NCBI RefSeq assembly: GCF_025195095.1
Contig: NZ_JANAVZ010000005.1
Location: 248,001 to 312,000, forward strand
DNA: 64,000 nt
DNA from: Paracoccus maritimus
GTDB lineage: Bacteria; Pseudomonadota; Alphaproteobacteria; Rhodobacterales; Rhodobacteraceae
Direction of reading: 5' to 3'
Part shown: in pieces, positions 17,091 through 24,469 of the stretch
Numbering within the stretch: the stretch's first letter is position 1
Layout of the letters: every line of letters begins with the position of its first letter
Position numbers and translations under genes: made by a program
The notes under the pieces: model-generated
The model's input: the letters and a program-made list of their open reading frames with translations, nothing else
What the model was told of the DNA's origin: nothing
The model's database searches: none

Positions 17091-17118
17091 GACGTGGTAC
17101 GGATATTCCTGCCACGTC
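17091..17118 (+). terminator. hairpin after aspS
   Basis: Perfect 7-bp stem GACGTGG/CCACGTC (17091-17097 with 17112-17118), 14-base loop, between aspS and the DUF1800 gene. No T-run follows, so it may be only a partial stop. Confidence 0.4.
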
Positions 17119-17136
17119 ATCGGTGCGGCCCGGCTC

Positions 17137-18507
17137 ATGGATTTCAACCCCGACATCGCTGCCATACGACTTGGCTACGGTCTTTCCGCACGCGTGCCGC
17201 CGCCCCAGACAGCAGATGCGTTTCTGCGATCCGTCGCCTTGTCGGTGCCTGACGACCATGCCGTCGGCATGGATCATGTGCGCGCCGCGCAGACCATGCT
17301 TTCCGATCTGAACAGCCTGCGCAAGAAGGACCCGGAAGCCGCTTCCGTCAAGGAAATCCGCCAGCAGCAGCGGCAGATGCGCATTCAAAGCGCAGAAGCG
17401 ATCCGGCACCGCTTTGCCCGTGCGGCCGGTGATCCGGGCGGTTTCGGCGAAAGGCTGGTGCAGTTCTGGGCGGATCATTTCACCGTAAGTGGTGGCTCAC
17501 CCTATCAGGATCTCATGGCGGCGGCTTTTGTGGACGAAGCAATCCGCCCGCATCTGCAAGGCAGTTTTGCGCAGTTGATGTTCGCCGCGGAAACGCACCC
17601 CCGGATGGTGACCTATCTTGATCAGGACAGGTCATTCGGCCCTCATTCATGGATCGCGCGACGCAGGAAGGGACGCGATCTTGGCTTGAACGAGAACCTT
17701 GCCCGCGAGATGATCGAACTTCACAGCCTTGGCGCTGGTGCACCCTATACGCAAAAGGATGTGCGCCAACTGGCCAAACTGCTGACCGGCCTCAGCTTTC
17801 ATCTACGGCGGGACGGCAATTTCCGTCCGGTCATGGCGGAACCCGGGGCCGAAACCGTGCTGGGCCAACGGTATGGCGGCGATCGGCCGGCCAGCCTCGA
17901 CGACATCCGAGAGGTGATCGTGGATCTGGCCGCGCATCCGTCGACGTCCCGACATCTGGCGCGCAAGCTGGCGGTTCATTTTGTCGCGGATGATCCGCCA
18001 CAGTCTCTGGTGGATCGGCTGGACGCCACCTATCGCGAGACCGGCGGCGATCTGCCATCGCTTTATGCGGCACTTATGGACGGGCCGGAGCTTTGGAGCC
18101 ATTTCCGCCAGAAAGTCCGTCAGCCCTTCGACTTTCTTGTCGCTGCGCTGCGCGCCCTGGGCCTGGATCAGCAGCGCGTGCTGGACTTGCCGATGCGGCA
18201 GGTCAACGCGCGCCTGATCCGCCCGTTGACGAATATGGGACAGGAATGGGCGATGCCGCGCGGCCCTGATGGCTGGCCGGAAGCGGCGGAAAGCTGGGCG
18301 ACGCCACAGGGAATCGCACTTCGCATCGACTGGGCCATGCGTCAGCCGCGCGTCCTTGTGCCCAAGCTTCCAGATCCGCGCGATTTCCTGCAGGCGGCAT
18401 TGGGTGAAACGGCGTCCGAGGCGTTGAAATGGGCCGTTCCACGCGCTGAGTCCGCGCGCGAGGGGCTGATGATCGTGCTGGCTTCGGCTGATTTCAACAG
18501 AAGGTGA
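17137..18507 (+). CDS. DUF1800 domain-containing protein
   Basis: Protein of 456 residues with the DUF1800 signature: an N-terminal helical region, RLVQFWADHFTVS (about residue 107), the ARNLAREMIELHSLG-type block here NENLAREMIELHSLG, YTQKDVRQLAKLLTGLSF, and SRHLARKLAVHFVADDPP. No signal peptide is seen. Biochemical function is unknown. DUF1800 genes are regularly followed by a DUF1501 gene, and here the pair is separated by only 4 bases, so they form one operon. The start ATG is taken at MDFNPDIAAIRLGYG, matching the family start. Confidence 0.9.
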   Translation: MDFNPDIAAIRLGYGLSARVPPPQTADAFLRSVALSVPDDHAVGMDHVRAAQTMLSDLNSLRKKDPEAASVKEIRQQQRQMRIQSAEAIRHRFARAAGDPGGFGERLVQFWADHFTVSGGSPYQDLMAAAFVDEAIRPHLQGSFAQLMFAAETHPRMVTYLDQDRSFGPHSWIARRRKGRDLGLNENLAREMIELHSLGAGAPYTQKDVRQLAKLLTGLSFHLRRDGNFRPVMAEPGAETVLGQRYGGDRPASLDDIREVIVDLAAHPSTSRHLARKLAVHFVADDPPQSLVDRLDATYRETGGDLPSLYAALMDGPELWSHFRQKVRQPFDFLVAALRALGLDQQRVLDLPMRQVNARLIRPLTNMGQEWAMPRGPDGWPEAAESWATPQGIALRIDWAMRQPRVLVPKLPDPRDFLQAALGETASEALKWAVPRAESAREGLMIVLASADFNRR

Positions 18508-18511
18508 TGCC

Positions 18512-19690
18512 ATGCTGTCACGACGCCTGTTTCTGAAGTCCACGGGGCTGATCGGCTGCTCGGCGGCGGCGCATCCGATCCTGTCCAGCATTGCCTTTGC
18601 GTCTGCGCCGGGTGAAAACAGATTGGTCGTCATCATCCTGCGCGGCGCGATGGACGGGTTGGACGTGTTTCAACCATATGGCGATCCCCGGTTAAGGAAG
18701 CTGCGCAAGACCTTGTCGGCGGGGCCAAAGAATGGCGCGCTGGATCTGGACGGGTTTTTCGCAATGCATCCGCGCCTTGAACCTCTGATGCCGCTTTGGC
18801 AGGCGGGCGAGTTGGCTTTCGTGCCGGCCGTCTCGACGCCCTATCGCGACAAGCGCAGCCATTTCGATGGCCAGGACATGCTGGAGGCCGGAACCGGGAC
18901 GGATATCGACTTGCGAAATCAGCGCGATGGTTGGCTGAACCGGCTGTTGCAGCAGATGCCCGGATTGCGTTCCGAGACCGCATATTCCGTGGGATTGTCC
19001 GACATGCGGATTCTGGACGGGCCAGCCCCTGCGAAAAGCTGGGCACCCGAGGCAGAGTTCGATCTTGGCCCTCAGGCGCAGCGCTTGCTTGAGCGGGTCT
19101 ATCATGATGACCCGCTGTTTCGCGCGGCGGGCGGGCAGGCGATGGAAATCGCCGCCGAAGGCATCGGCCGCACGGTGGCTGACGCCGGTCCATCGCGCGA
19201 TGTGCGTGCATTGGCAAAGTTTGCCGCCGACCGTCTGAACGACCAGACGCGCATCGCGACGTTCTCGATCTCGGGATGGGACAGCCATGCACGGCAGCCG
19301 CAGGTTCTGGGCCGTGCACTGGATCGCCTGGCGGATGCCGTGCTGACGCTGAAGCAGGGGCTGGGTGCGAACTGGTCGCAAACGACTGTTCTGGCAATGA
19401 CCGAGTTCGGGCGTACCGTCGCCGAGAACGGCAGCGGCGGAACCGATCACGGAACCGGCGGCGCCATGCTGATGGCTGGTGGCGCGGTGCGGGGCGGGCG
19501 CGTGGTCGGGCGCTGGCCAGGGTTGGCCGAAGGCGATCTTTATGCGGGGCGCGACCTGATGCCGATGCGCGACATCCGCGCCTATGCGGCGTGGGCGCTG
19601 CGCGATCTTTACGGTCTGTCGCGCGATGCATTGGAACAGGCGGTCTTTCCCGGTCTCGACATGCAGGACAATCCGCGCATTCTGGCCTGA
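18512..19690 (+). CDS. DUF1501 domain-containing protein with Tat signal
   Basis: Protein of 392 residues carrying a twin-arginine export signal (SRRLFLKS near the start, hydrophobic stretch to about residue 32) and the DUF1501 domain. Visible blocks are LVVIILRGAMDGLDVFQPYG, the DKRSHFDGQDMLE loop, FSISGWDSHARQ and TEFGRTVAENGSGGTDHG. DUF1501 is distantly related to alkaline phosphatase/sulfatase-fold enzymes, so a folded, possibly metal-containing periplasmic hydrolase is plausible. It is translated directly after the DUF1800 protein, its usual partner. Actual substrate unknown. Confidence 0.9.
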   Translation: MLSRRLFLKSTGLIGCSAAAHPILSSIAFASAPGENRLVVIILRGAMDGLDVFQPYGDPRLRKLRKTLSAGPKNGALDLDGFFAMHPRLEPLMPLWQAGELAFVPAVSTPYRDKRSHFDGQDMLEAGTGTDIDLRNQRDGWLNRLLQQMPGLRSETAYSVGLSDMRILDGPAPAKSWAPEAEFDLGPQAQRLLERVYHDDPLFRAAGGQAMEIAAEGIGRTVADAGPSRDVRALAKFAADRLNDQTRIATFSISGWDSHARQPQVLGRALDRLADAVLTLKQGLGANWSQTTVLAMTEFGRTVAENGSGGTDHGTGGAMLMAGGAVRGGRVVGRWPGLAEGDLYAGRDLMPMRDIRAYAAWALRDLYGLSRDALEQAVFPGLDMQDNPRILA

Positions 19691-19700
19691 ACAGGTTTTG

Positions 19701-20465
19701 ATGGGGGTGGGGCTGATGCATCACGGCGAGTGCGGGCCTGAAGAACTGACCGAGCGCGACGATCACAAGGAATTAAGGCCGATAGGCGCACCGGTTCACG
19801 GATTCGCACCGCCCCCTTTGCCGGGCGCTGCGCCGATCCTGACGCGCTGGGTGCGGCTGAAACGAATGTCTGCCGAACGTGACGCCGCTGCAATCCATGC
19901 TGCAGTCGTGGGGCAGGACTGGCTGTGGGACTATATGCCGAATGGCCCGTATTCCACCGCGGAAGATCTGCTGACCTGGATGCGGGGTGTCGAGGGCGGC
20001 GAGGATCCGTGCTTCTATAGCATATTCGATCCGGACGCGGCATCGGCGGCGTTGGGTTATGCCGCGTTCATGCGCATGGATCGCAGCGCGGGCGTGATCG
20101 AGATCGGCAATATCATGCTGTCGCCGGCCATTCAGGGCGCGCGCATCGGCAGTGCCGCGCTGATGGCGATGATCGGATGGGCCTTCATGTCTGGCTATCG
20201 CCGTGTCGAATGGAAATGCAACGCGCTGAACGCCCCCTCAAGACGCGCGGCGTTGCGGTTTGGTTTTCGCTTCGAGGGCGTGTTCCGGCAGCACATGATC
20301 GTCAAGGGCAGAAATCGTGACACGGCGTGGTTTGCCATCACCGACCGTGACTGGGGTACGTTGTCCCACGCCTATGACGACTGGCTGTCGCCCGACAATT
20401 TCGATCGCCGCGGCCAGCAACTGCGCAGCCTGTCGGAACTGACCCGGACTGGCCATCAGAGCTGA
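19701..20465 (+). CDS. GNAT family N-acetyltransferase (RimJ/RimL type)
   Basis: Acyl-CoA N-acyltransferase of about 254 residues (ATG 19701; ATG 19716 also possible). The GNAT domain covers about residues 45-225: LTRWVRLKRMSAERDAAAIH, the acetyl-CoA-binding strand IEIGNIMLSPAIQGARIG, then YRRVEWKCNALNAPSRRAALRFGFRFEG, typical of the RimJ/RimL and Ard1-like group that modifies proteins or small amines. It lies 10 bases after the DUF1501 gene and converges on the receiver gene with a 2-base gap. Substrate unknown. Confidence 0.88.
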   Translation: MGVGLMHHGECGPEELTERDDHKELRPIGAPVHGFAPPPLPGAAPILTRWVRLKRMSAERDAAAIHAAVVGQDWLWDYMPNGPYSTAEDLLTWMRGVEGGEDPCFYSIFDPDAASAALGYAAFMRMDRSAGVIEIGNIMLSPAIQGARIGSAALMAMIGWAFMSGYRRVEWKCNALNAPSRRAALRFGFRFEGVFRQHMIVKGRNRDTAWFAITDRDWGTLSHAYDDWLSPDNFDRRGQQLRSLSELTRTGHQS

Positions 20466-20467
20466 CG

Positions 20468-21214
20468 TCACATTTCGGCAACGCTGGCCAGCCTGTCCTG
20501 GACCATGCTGCTGATCCGTGCCAGATCGCTGGCCAATGCATGACCGGCCTGGTGATCCCGCGCCAAGGCAGTTGCGGCATCCTCCAGCGCGGCGTCATGG
20601 GCCGATCGCGCGACTCCTGCCAGGAACCTGGCGATATAGTCGATCGCGGCGGTGTCATGGGCGTTGGACAGGATCTCGGCCACATGCGCCAGATCGTCGC
20701 GCAAGCCCGAGGTGTCGGGTTGAATGACATCGTCGGGAAGCAGGCGCGGGCCGGCGGACCGCGCTTCGGGCGGAAGCGCCGAAAGGATCGCCTGCTGGAA
20801 AGTCGCAAGGCTTTCGACCGGTTTGGTCAGGAAGCCGTCGGCGCCTGCCGACATGGCGGCATCGCGGCCATCAGGGTCGCCTGAAAGTCCAAGGACCACC
20901 GGCACGCGCGGTTCAGCAGATGCGATCTGTCGGATCAGCCCGGCACCGTCGCCGTCTGGAAGGCCAAGATCGACGATGACCACCGCCGGGCGATAGGTCC
21001 GCAGATGCCGTTCCGCCGATCTCAGGCAGTCGGCCCGTCGGATCCGGGCCCCCGAACGCAGGCAAAGCAGACGCACGGCTTCGCTGGCGAACCGCGAATC
21101 CTCGACCACCAGCACGGTCAGCCCGGTCAGGGGGCGGCCAGGCAGCGCCATGCGCCACATCGGCAACGTGTCCTTCGGTCCGGCTGTCAGATCGGTCAGC
21201 ATGTCTGTCCCCAT
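20468..21214 (-). CDS. stand-alone response-regulator receiver protein with helical C-terminal domain
   Basis: Protein of 248 residues with a CheY-like receiver domain at about residues 31-150: LTVLVVEDSRFASEAVRLL (acidic pair), VVIVDLGLPDGDGAG (phospho-acceptor Asp in IVDLGLP), LGLSGDP and GADGFLTKPVE (conserved Lys). The C-terminal 100 residues are mostly alpha-helical with LRDDLAHVAEILSNA and LARDHQAGHALASDLARISSMV; no DNA-binding or output domain is recognised, and the helical, histidine-bearing layout recalls an Hpt-like bundle without a clear Hpt motif. No kinase gene is next to it. A near-consensus CtrA box lies 39 bases upstream of its start. Confidence 0.85.
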   Translation of the reverse strand: MGTDMLTDLTAGPKDTLPMWRMALPGRPLTGLTVLVVEDSRFASEAVRLLCLRSGARIRRADCLRSAERHLRTYRPAVVIVDLGLPDGDGAGLIRQIASAEPRVPVVLGLSGDPDGRDAAMSAGADGFLTKPVESLATFQQAILSALPPEARSAGPRLLPDDVIQPDTSGLRDDLAHVAEILSNAHDTAAIDYIARFLAGVARSAHDAALEDAATALARDHQAGHALASDLARISSMVQDRLASVAEM

Positions 21215-21252
21215 TTATTTGCCGCTGGTGGAACCAGATAAGCGCCGATTCC

Positions 21253-21267
21253 CTAAGAAGCCGTTAA
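21253..21267 (-). promoter_or_regulatory. near-consensus CtrA box before the receiver gene
   Basis: CTAA-N7-TTAA, one mismatch to TTAA-N7-TTAA. The core TAAGAAGNNGTTAA is shared with the perfect box at 34900-34914, at a similar distance before a minus-strand gene. Confidence 0.4.
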
Positions 21268-21333
21268 TGTGATCCTGTTTTCCTTTCGTCCGGGCGCTGA
21301 AGCCCTTATGACAGCCCGTAAACGGAGGCTTGC

Positions 21334-21741
21334 ATGATCGGACGTCTGAACCATGTCGCCATCGCCGTGCCGGACCTGTCGGCTGCGGCGGCGCAATACA
21401 GGAACACCCTTGGCGCGACGGTGCATCCGCCCCAGGATGAACCCGATCACGGCGTGACGGTCGTGTTCATAGACCTGCCCAACACCAAGATCGAACTGCT
21501 TTACCCTCTTGGCGAAGATAGCCCGATCCAGGGCTTCCTGGACAAGAACCCGTCGGGCGGCATCCACCACATGTGCTTCGAGGTTGATGACATCATCGCC
21601 GCGCGAGATCGTCTGAAATCCGAAGGCGCGCGGGTTTTGGGCAATGGCGAGCCAAAGATCGGCGCGCATGGCAAGCCGGTGCTGTTCCTGCATCCCAAGG
21701 ACTTCAATGGCTGCCTGATCGAACTGGAGCAGGCATCATGA
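21334..21741 (+). CDS. mce: methylmalonyl-CoA epimerase
   Basis: Vicinal-oxygen-chelate (glyoxalase-fold) enzyme, 135 residues, converting (2R)- to (2S)-methylmalonyl-CoA in propionyl-CoA breakdown and the ethylmalonyl-CoA pathway. Family blocks: RLNHVAIAVPDLSAA (first metal His), KIELLYPLGEDSPIQGFL, GGIHHMCFEVDDI (second His), and PKDFNGCLIELEQ (metal Glu). Normal length. Overlaps the following DUF1467 gene by 4 bases (ATGA), a pairing common in this group of bacteria. Confidence 0.96.
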   Translation: MIGRLNHVAIAVPDLSAAAAQYRNTLGATVHPPQDEPDHGVTVVFIDLPNTKIELLYPLGEDSPIQGFLDKNPSGGIHHMCFEVDDIIAARDRLKSEGARVLGNGEPKIGAHGKPVLFLHPKDFNGCLIELEQAS

Positions 21742-22007
21742 ATCTGACAGGTGGCATCGTCCTGTATGCGATCCTGTGGTTTCTGACGCTGTTCGTCGTG
21801 GTGCCGATCGGTCAGCGCAGCCAGCAGGACGCAGGTGAGATCGTGCCCGGAACGCCGGCCGGCGCGCCCGAGGGCACACCGTGGAAGCGCAAGCTGACCC
21901 AGACGACGCTGATCTCGGCCGCTCTCTGGGCGGTGATCGCGGGGGTCATCCTTGGCGGGTTCGTCAGCCGCGCGGATATCGCCGGGTTTGACCGTTTGCT
22001 GCGCTGA
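21738..22007 (+). CDS. DUF1467 family small membrane protein
   Basis: Protein of 89 residues with two membrane helices (residues 5-25 and 57-78) and a short loop PIGQRSQQDAGEIVPGTPAG, which is the DUF1467 signature. Function unknown. Translationally coupled to mce by ATGA. Its last 44 bases overlap the 3' end of the EI24 gene on the opposite strand. Confidence 0.9.
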   Translation: MNLTGGIVLYAILWFLTLFVVVPIGQRSQQDAGEIVPGTPAGAPEGTPWKRKLTQTTLISAALWAVIAGVILGGFVSRADIAGFDRLLR

Positions 22008-22680
22008 TCAGGTGAAACAGATGGGTGAACGCGGCCGCGGCCAGCAGCGGCACCGCGATATTCACCAAAGGCACCGTCAGCGCCACCGCGACCAGCGCAC
22101 CGGCAGCGGCAATACGGAAACCGTTGCGGCGGCGCAGGTCGCCAGCCCGCGCGGCATTCAGGTGACGCCGCGCCGCCATCTGGAAGAATTCGCGTCCCAG
22201 CAGCCAGCCGTTCGCACCGTAGAACAAAACGGGCGCGAAGGGACCAAGGAAGGGCGTCAGGATCAGCGATAGAAGCGCGATGCCAACGATCGCGGCCATC
22301 ACGGCCAGCGATTCAAGAAAACCATCCAGAAAATCCAGCGGTTGGCCGCGGCGCGCGGGATAGTGGATCGATTCCACGGCATCAGCGACTCTTTCGGCGA
22401 AAAGTCCTGCGAAACCGGCTGCGACGGGGGCCATCAGAAAGAAGCCCATCAAGGGAAAGAGCGCCAGCGATCCCCATGACAAGGTGTTTCCGACATCGAT
22501 GACGCCGATCCAGGGCAACGTCAGGCTGCCGGGCGCGAACAGCCGGATCAGCCAGAACGTCGCCGCCTGCAAGATCACGAACAGCACCAGCGTCAGGGCG
22601 ATGCCGGTCAGCACCAGCGAGAGGATGCGCGGACGCAGCAGATCGCCCCATCCCAGCAGCAGGGCACGCAGCGCGATCAT
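21964..22680 (-). CDS. EI24 domain membrane protein (CysZ-like)
   Basis: Membrane protein of 238 residues from ATG 22680 (MIALRALLLGWGDLLRPRI), with four to six hydrophobic helices. The family blocks are PLMGFFLMAPVAAGFAGLFAERVADAVE and the C-terminal YGANGWLLGREFFQMAARRHL, typical of EI24/CysZ-type proteins; CysZ in enteric bacteria is a sulfate-uptake protein. Whether this one carries sulfate is not shown. Its ATG overlaps the stop of the nitroreductase gene (ATGA), so the two are coupled. The 3' ends of this gene and of DUF1467 overlap by 44 bases. Confidence 0.87.
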   Translation of the reverse strand: MIALRALLLGWGDLLRPRILSLVLTGIALTLVLFVILQAATFWLIRLFAPGSLTLPWIGVIDVGNTLSWGSLALFPLMGFFLMAPVAAGFAGLFAERVADAVESIHYPARRGQPLDFLDGFLESLAVMAAIVGIALLSLILTPFLGPFAPVLFYGANGWLLGREFFQMAARRHLNAARAGDLRRRNGFRIAAAGALVAVALTVPLVNIAVPLLAAAAFTHLFHLISAANGQTRRYPRG

Positions 22681-23249
22681 TCCAGAAAGACCGACTTGGC
22701 TTCGATATCGGGGCGGGGGCGCTCCGGCGGGACGGCTGCGCGGCTGCCGATATGGATAAGACCGGCGATTCGTTCGCCGTCCTTCAGGCCCAGATGCGCG
22801 CGGCCGAACCCCGGGTTCGTTGCTGCAAAGCCAGTCAGCCACGCCGCCCCCCAGCCTGACGCCAGTGCTGCATTGACCAGCCCAAGACAGACCGCCCCCG
22901 CCGACAGGATCTGTTCCCATTCGGGGATCTTGTCGCTGACCACGGGAGCCGAAATCACCGCGACAATGACCGGCGAGGCAAAGGCTGACGCGGCTTTTTC
23001 AGCGGCCGCGCTGTCTTGACCCGACGCCAGAACCTCTTGCCGCAGAATCGGCGCAAGCCTGTCCAGTGTCTGTCGCCCCAGCACCACGAATCGCCATGGT
23101 TCCAGCTTGCCATGGTCGGGCGCGCGCGCGGCCAGCGTCAGCAGCCGCATCATTTCGGCATGATCAGGTGGCGGTCCGGCAAGCAGCTTGGGCGGGTGAG
23201 ATCGACGGCTGGCCAGAAAATCCAGCGCGCCCTGATTGCGGTGTTCCAT
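22677..23249 (-). CDS. nitroreductase family protein (YdjA-like)
   Basis: FMN-dependent NAD(P)H oxidoreductase of 190 residues. Family blocks: FLASRRSHPPKLLAG (FMN phosphate-binding SRRS), LTLAARAPDHGKLEPWRFVVL, and LASGWGAAWLTGFAA with the C-terminal GERIAGLIHIGSR. The short length and APDHGKLEPWRF motif match the YdjA group, small nitroreductases with weak known activity. Physiological substrate unknown. First gene of a two-gene unit with the EI24 protein. Confidence 0.9.
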   Translation of the reverse strand: MEHRNQGALDFLASRRSHPPKLLAGPPPDHAEMMRLLTLAARAPDHGKLEPWRFVVLGRQTLDRLAPILRQEVLASGQDSAAAEKAASAFASPVIVAVISAPVVSDKIPEWEQILSAGAVCLGLVNAALASGWGAAWLTGFAATNPGFGRAHLGLKDGERIAGLIHIGSRAAVPPERPRPDIEAKSVFLE

Positions 23250-23314
23250 CTAGGTCTCCTGTCTGACGCCGTTTTGATCCGAGGCGCCACCTCGCGCGAC
23301 AAGCTGTTTCTCGA

Positions 23315-23563
23315 CTAGCTCTCTGGCTTTTCCAGCCGGTAGTTTCCTTCTGGCAGGTTCAGCGCCAGCCGCAATTCGGTCAGCTGCTGCATGGTCAGGG
23401 TGATTCGTGCCACCTCGTCGCCTTCGGGGTTCATCTGCTCGATCACGACGCGGTCGTCGAATGTCAGGATGACGACATCCTCGTTCAGGGGGCGGGTATT
23501 GGCCTCGGTTTCGTCGATCAGGGTGATCACGGTGGCGTCGAAATCGTGCTCGATAGTGAACAT
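23315..23563 (-). CDS. conserved small hypothetical protein
   Basis: Acidic protein of 82 residues from the ATG at 23563 (MFTIEHDFDATVITLIDE), preceded by GCAAGGAGACACCG, a clear ribosome-binding site that decides this start over one 27 bases upstream. Strand-rich N-terminal half, helical QQLTELRLALNLPEG near the end; no membrane segment or known domain. Codon use matches its neighbours, so it is probably a real gene. No function is proposed. Confidence 0.78.
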   Translation of the reverse strand: MFTIEHDFDATVITLIDETEANTRPLNEDVVILTFDDRVVIEQMNPEGDEVARITLTMQQLTELRLALNLPEGNYRLEKPES

Positions 23564-23703
23564 CGGTGTCTCCTTGCAGAGCCATGACAATCGCGCGAAG
23601 CGTGACTGGCAGCAACCCGCTGGGTTTGCACCCTTTCAAGCGCCGCTATAAGCTGCAACCAAAGCCGCGCAGGATTTGGCGGACCAGATAACAAGAGGCA
23701 TGA

Positions 23704-24465
23704 ATGAGCAGGGCAGGCGGCACGTTTCGGATGGTGGCGGCGATGCTGGCGGGGCTTTTGGCGCTGTCCGGCTGTGCACCCATGCCCGCGCAGCAGACGG
23801 CCGAGCAAGCAGCCGAGCGCACCCAATCGCAATCTCCCTACAGCGCCGGCTCGCCGCAAGATGCCGCCCGGACCTTTGTTGCGGTCATGCGCCGAATGGA
23901 GCCGGCCGTGGAACGTGAATGCCTTCAGCGCCGCACACAGCCGATCAATTGCGACTTCCAGTTCGTCGTTGATGATCGGCCGGACCTCGAGCCGAATGCC
24001 TTCCAAACCGTCGATGACAACGGCCGACCGATCATCGGATTCACGTTGTCGCTGATCGCCGCGACCCGAAACGGCGATGAGATCGCATTTGTGGTCGGGC
24101 ACGAGGCGAGCCATCACATCCTGAACCACCTGGAGCGCAAGACTGGTGCCGCCACGGCGGGCGCGGTCATTCTGGGCAGCATCGCGTCGGTCTATGGCGG
24201 GGACCAGTCGGCCATTGAAACCGCGCAGCGCATCGGCGCATCGGTCGGGTCGCGGTACTATTCCAAGGAATGGGAATTGCAGGCCGACTATCTTGGGGCG
24301 ATCATCGCGGTGAACGCCGGCTTCGATCCCGTCCTGGGATCGCAGTTCTTCCTTCGCATTCCCGATCCCGGCGATCATATCCTTGGAACGCATCCATCCC
24401 GCGCATCAAGGCTGGCGCAGGTCAATCGCGCTGTAGCCGATGTCGCCAGCGGTCGGGTGCGATAA
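23704..24465 (+). CDS. M48 family metalloprotease, lipoprotein
   Basis: Zinc protease of 253 residues. The signal peptide ends in a good lipobox (LLALSGC, Cys near 24), so it is anchored to a membrane and acts in the periplasm. The zinc site is VVGHEASHHIL (HExxH, two His and catalytic Glu) with the third ligand Glu in KEWELQADYLGA. The C-terminal HPSRASRLAQV matches the BepA/LoiP-type M48 group that controls outer-membrane protein quality. No TPR domain is present, so it is the short LoiP-like form. It is followed at once by the DUF2254 gene. Confidence 0.92.
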   Translation: MSRAGGTFRMVAAMLAGLLALSGCAPMPAQQTAEQAAERTQSQSPYSAGSPQDAARTFVAVMRRMEPAVERECLQRRTQPINCDFQFVVDDRPDLEPNAFQTVDDNGRPIIGFTLSLIAATRNGDEIAFVVGHEASHHILNHLERKTGAATAGAVILGSIASVYGGDQSAIETAQRIGASVGSRYYSKEWELQADYLGAIIAVNAGFDPVLGSQFFLRIPDPGDHILGTHPSRASRLAQVNRAVADVASGRVR

Positions 24466-24469
24466 GCGA

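Noticed and set aside
14785-17478. Very long open frame (897 codons) on the minus strand opposite aspS and the DUF1800 gene
   Set aside because: It lies on the complement of well-supported genes; its translation is rich in Arg, His and Gln with no family motif, as expected from a GC-rich antisense frame.
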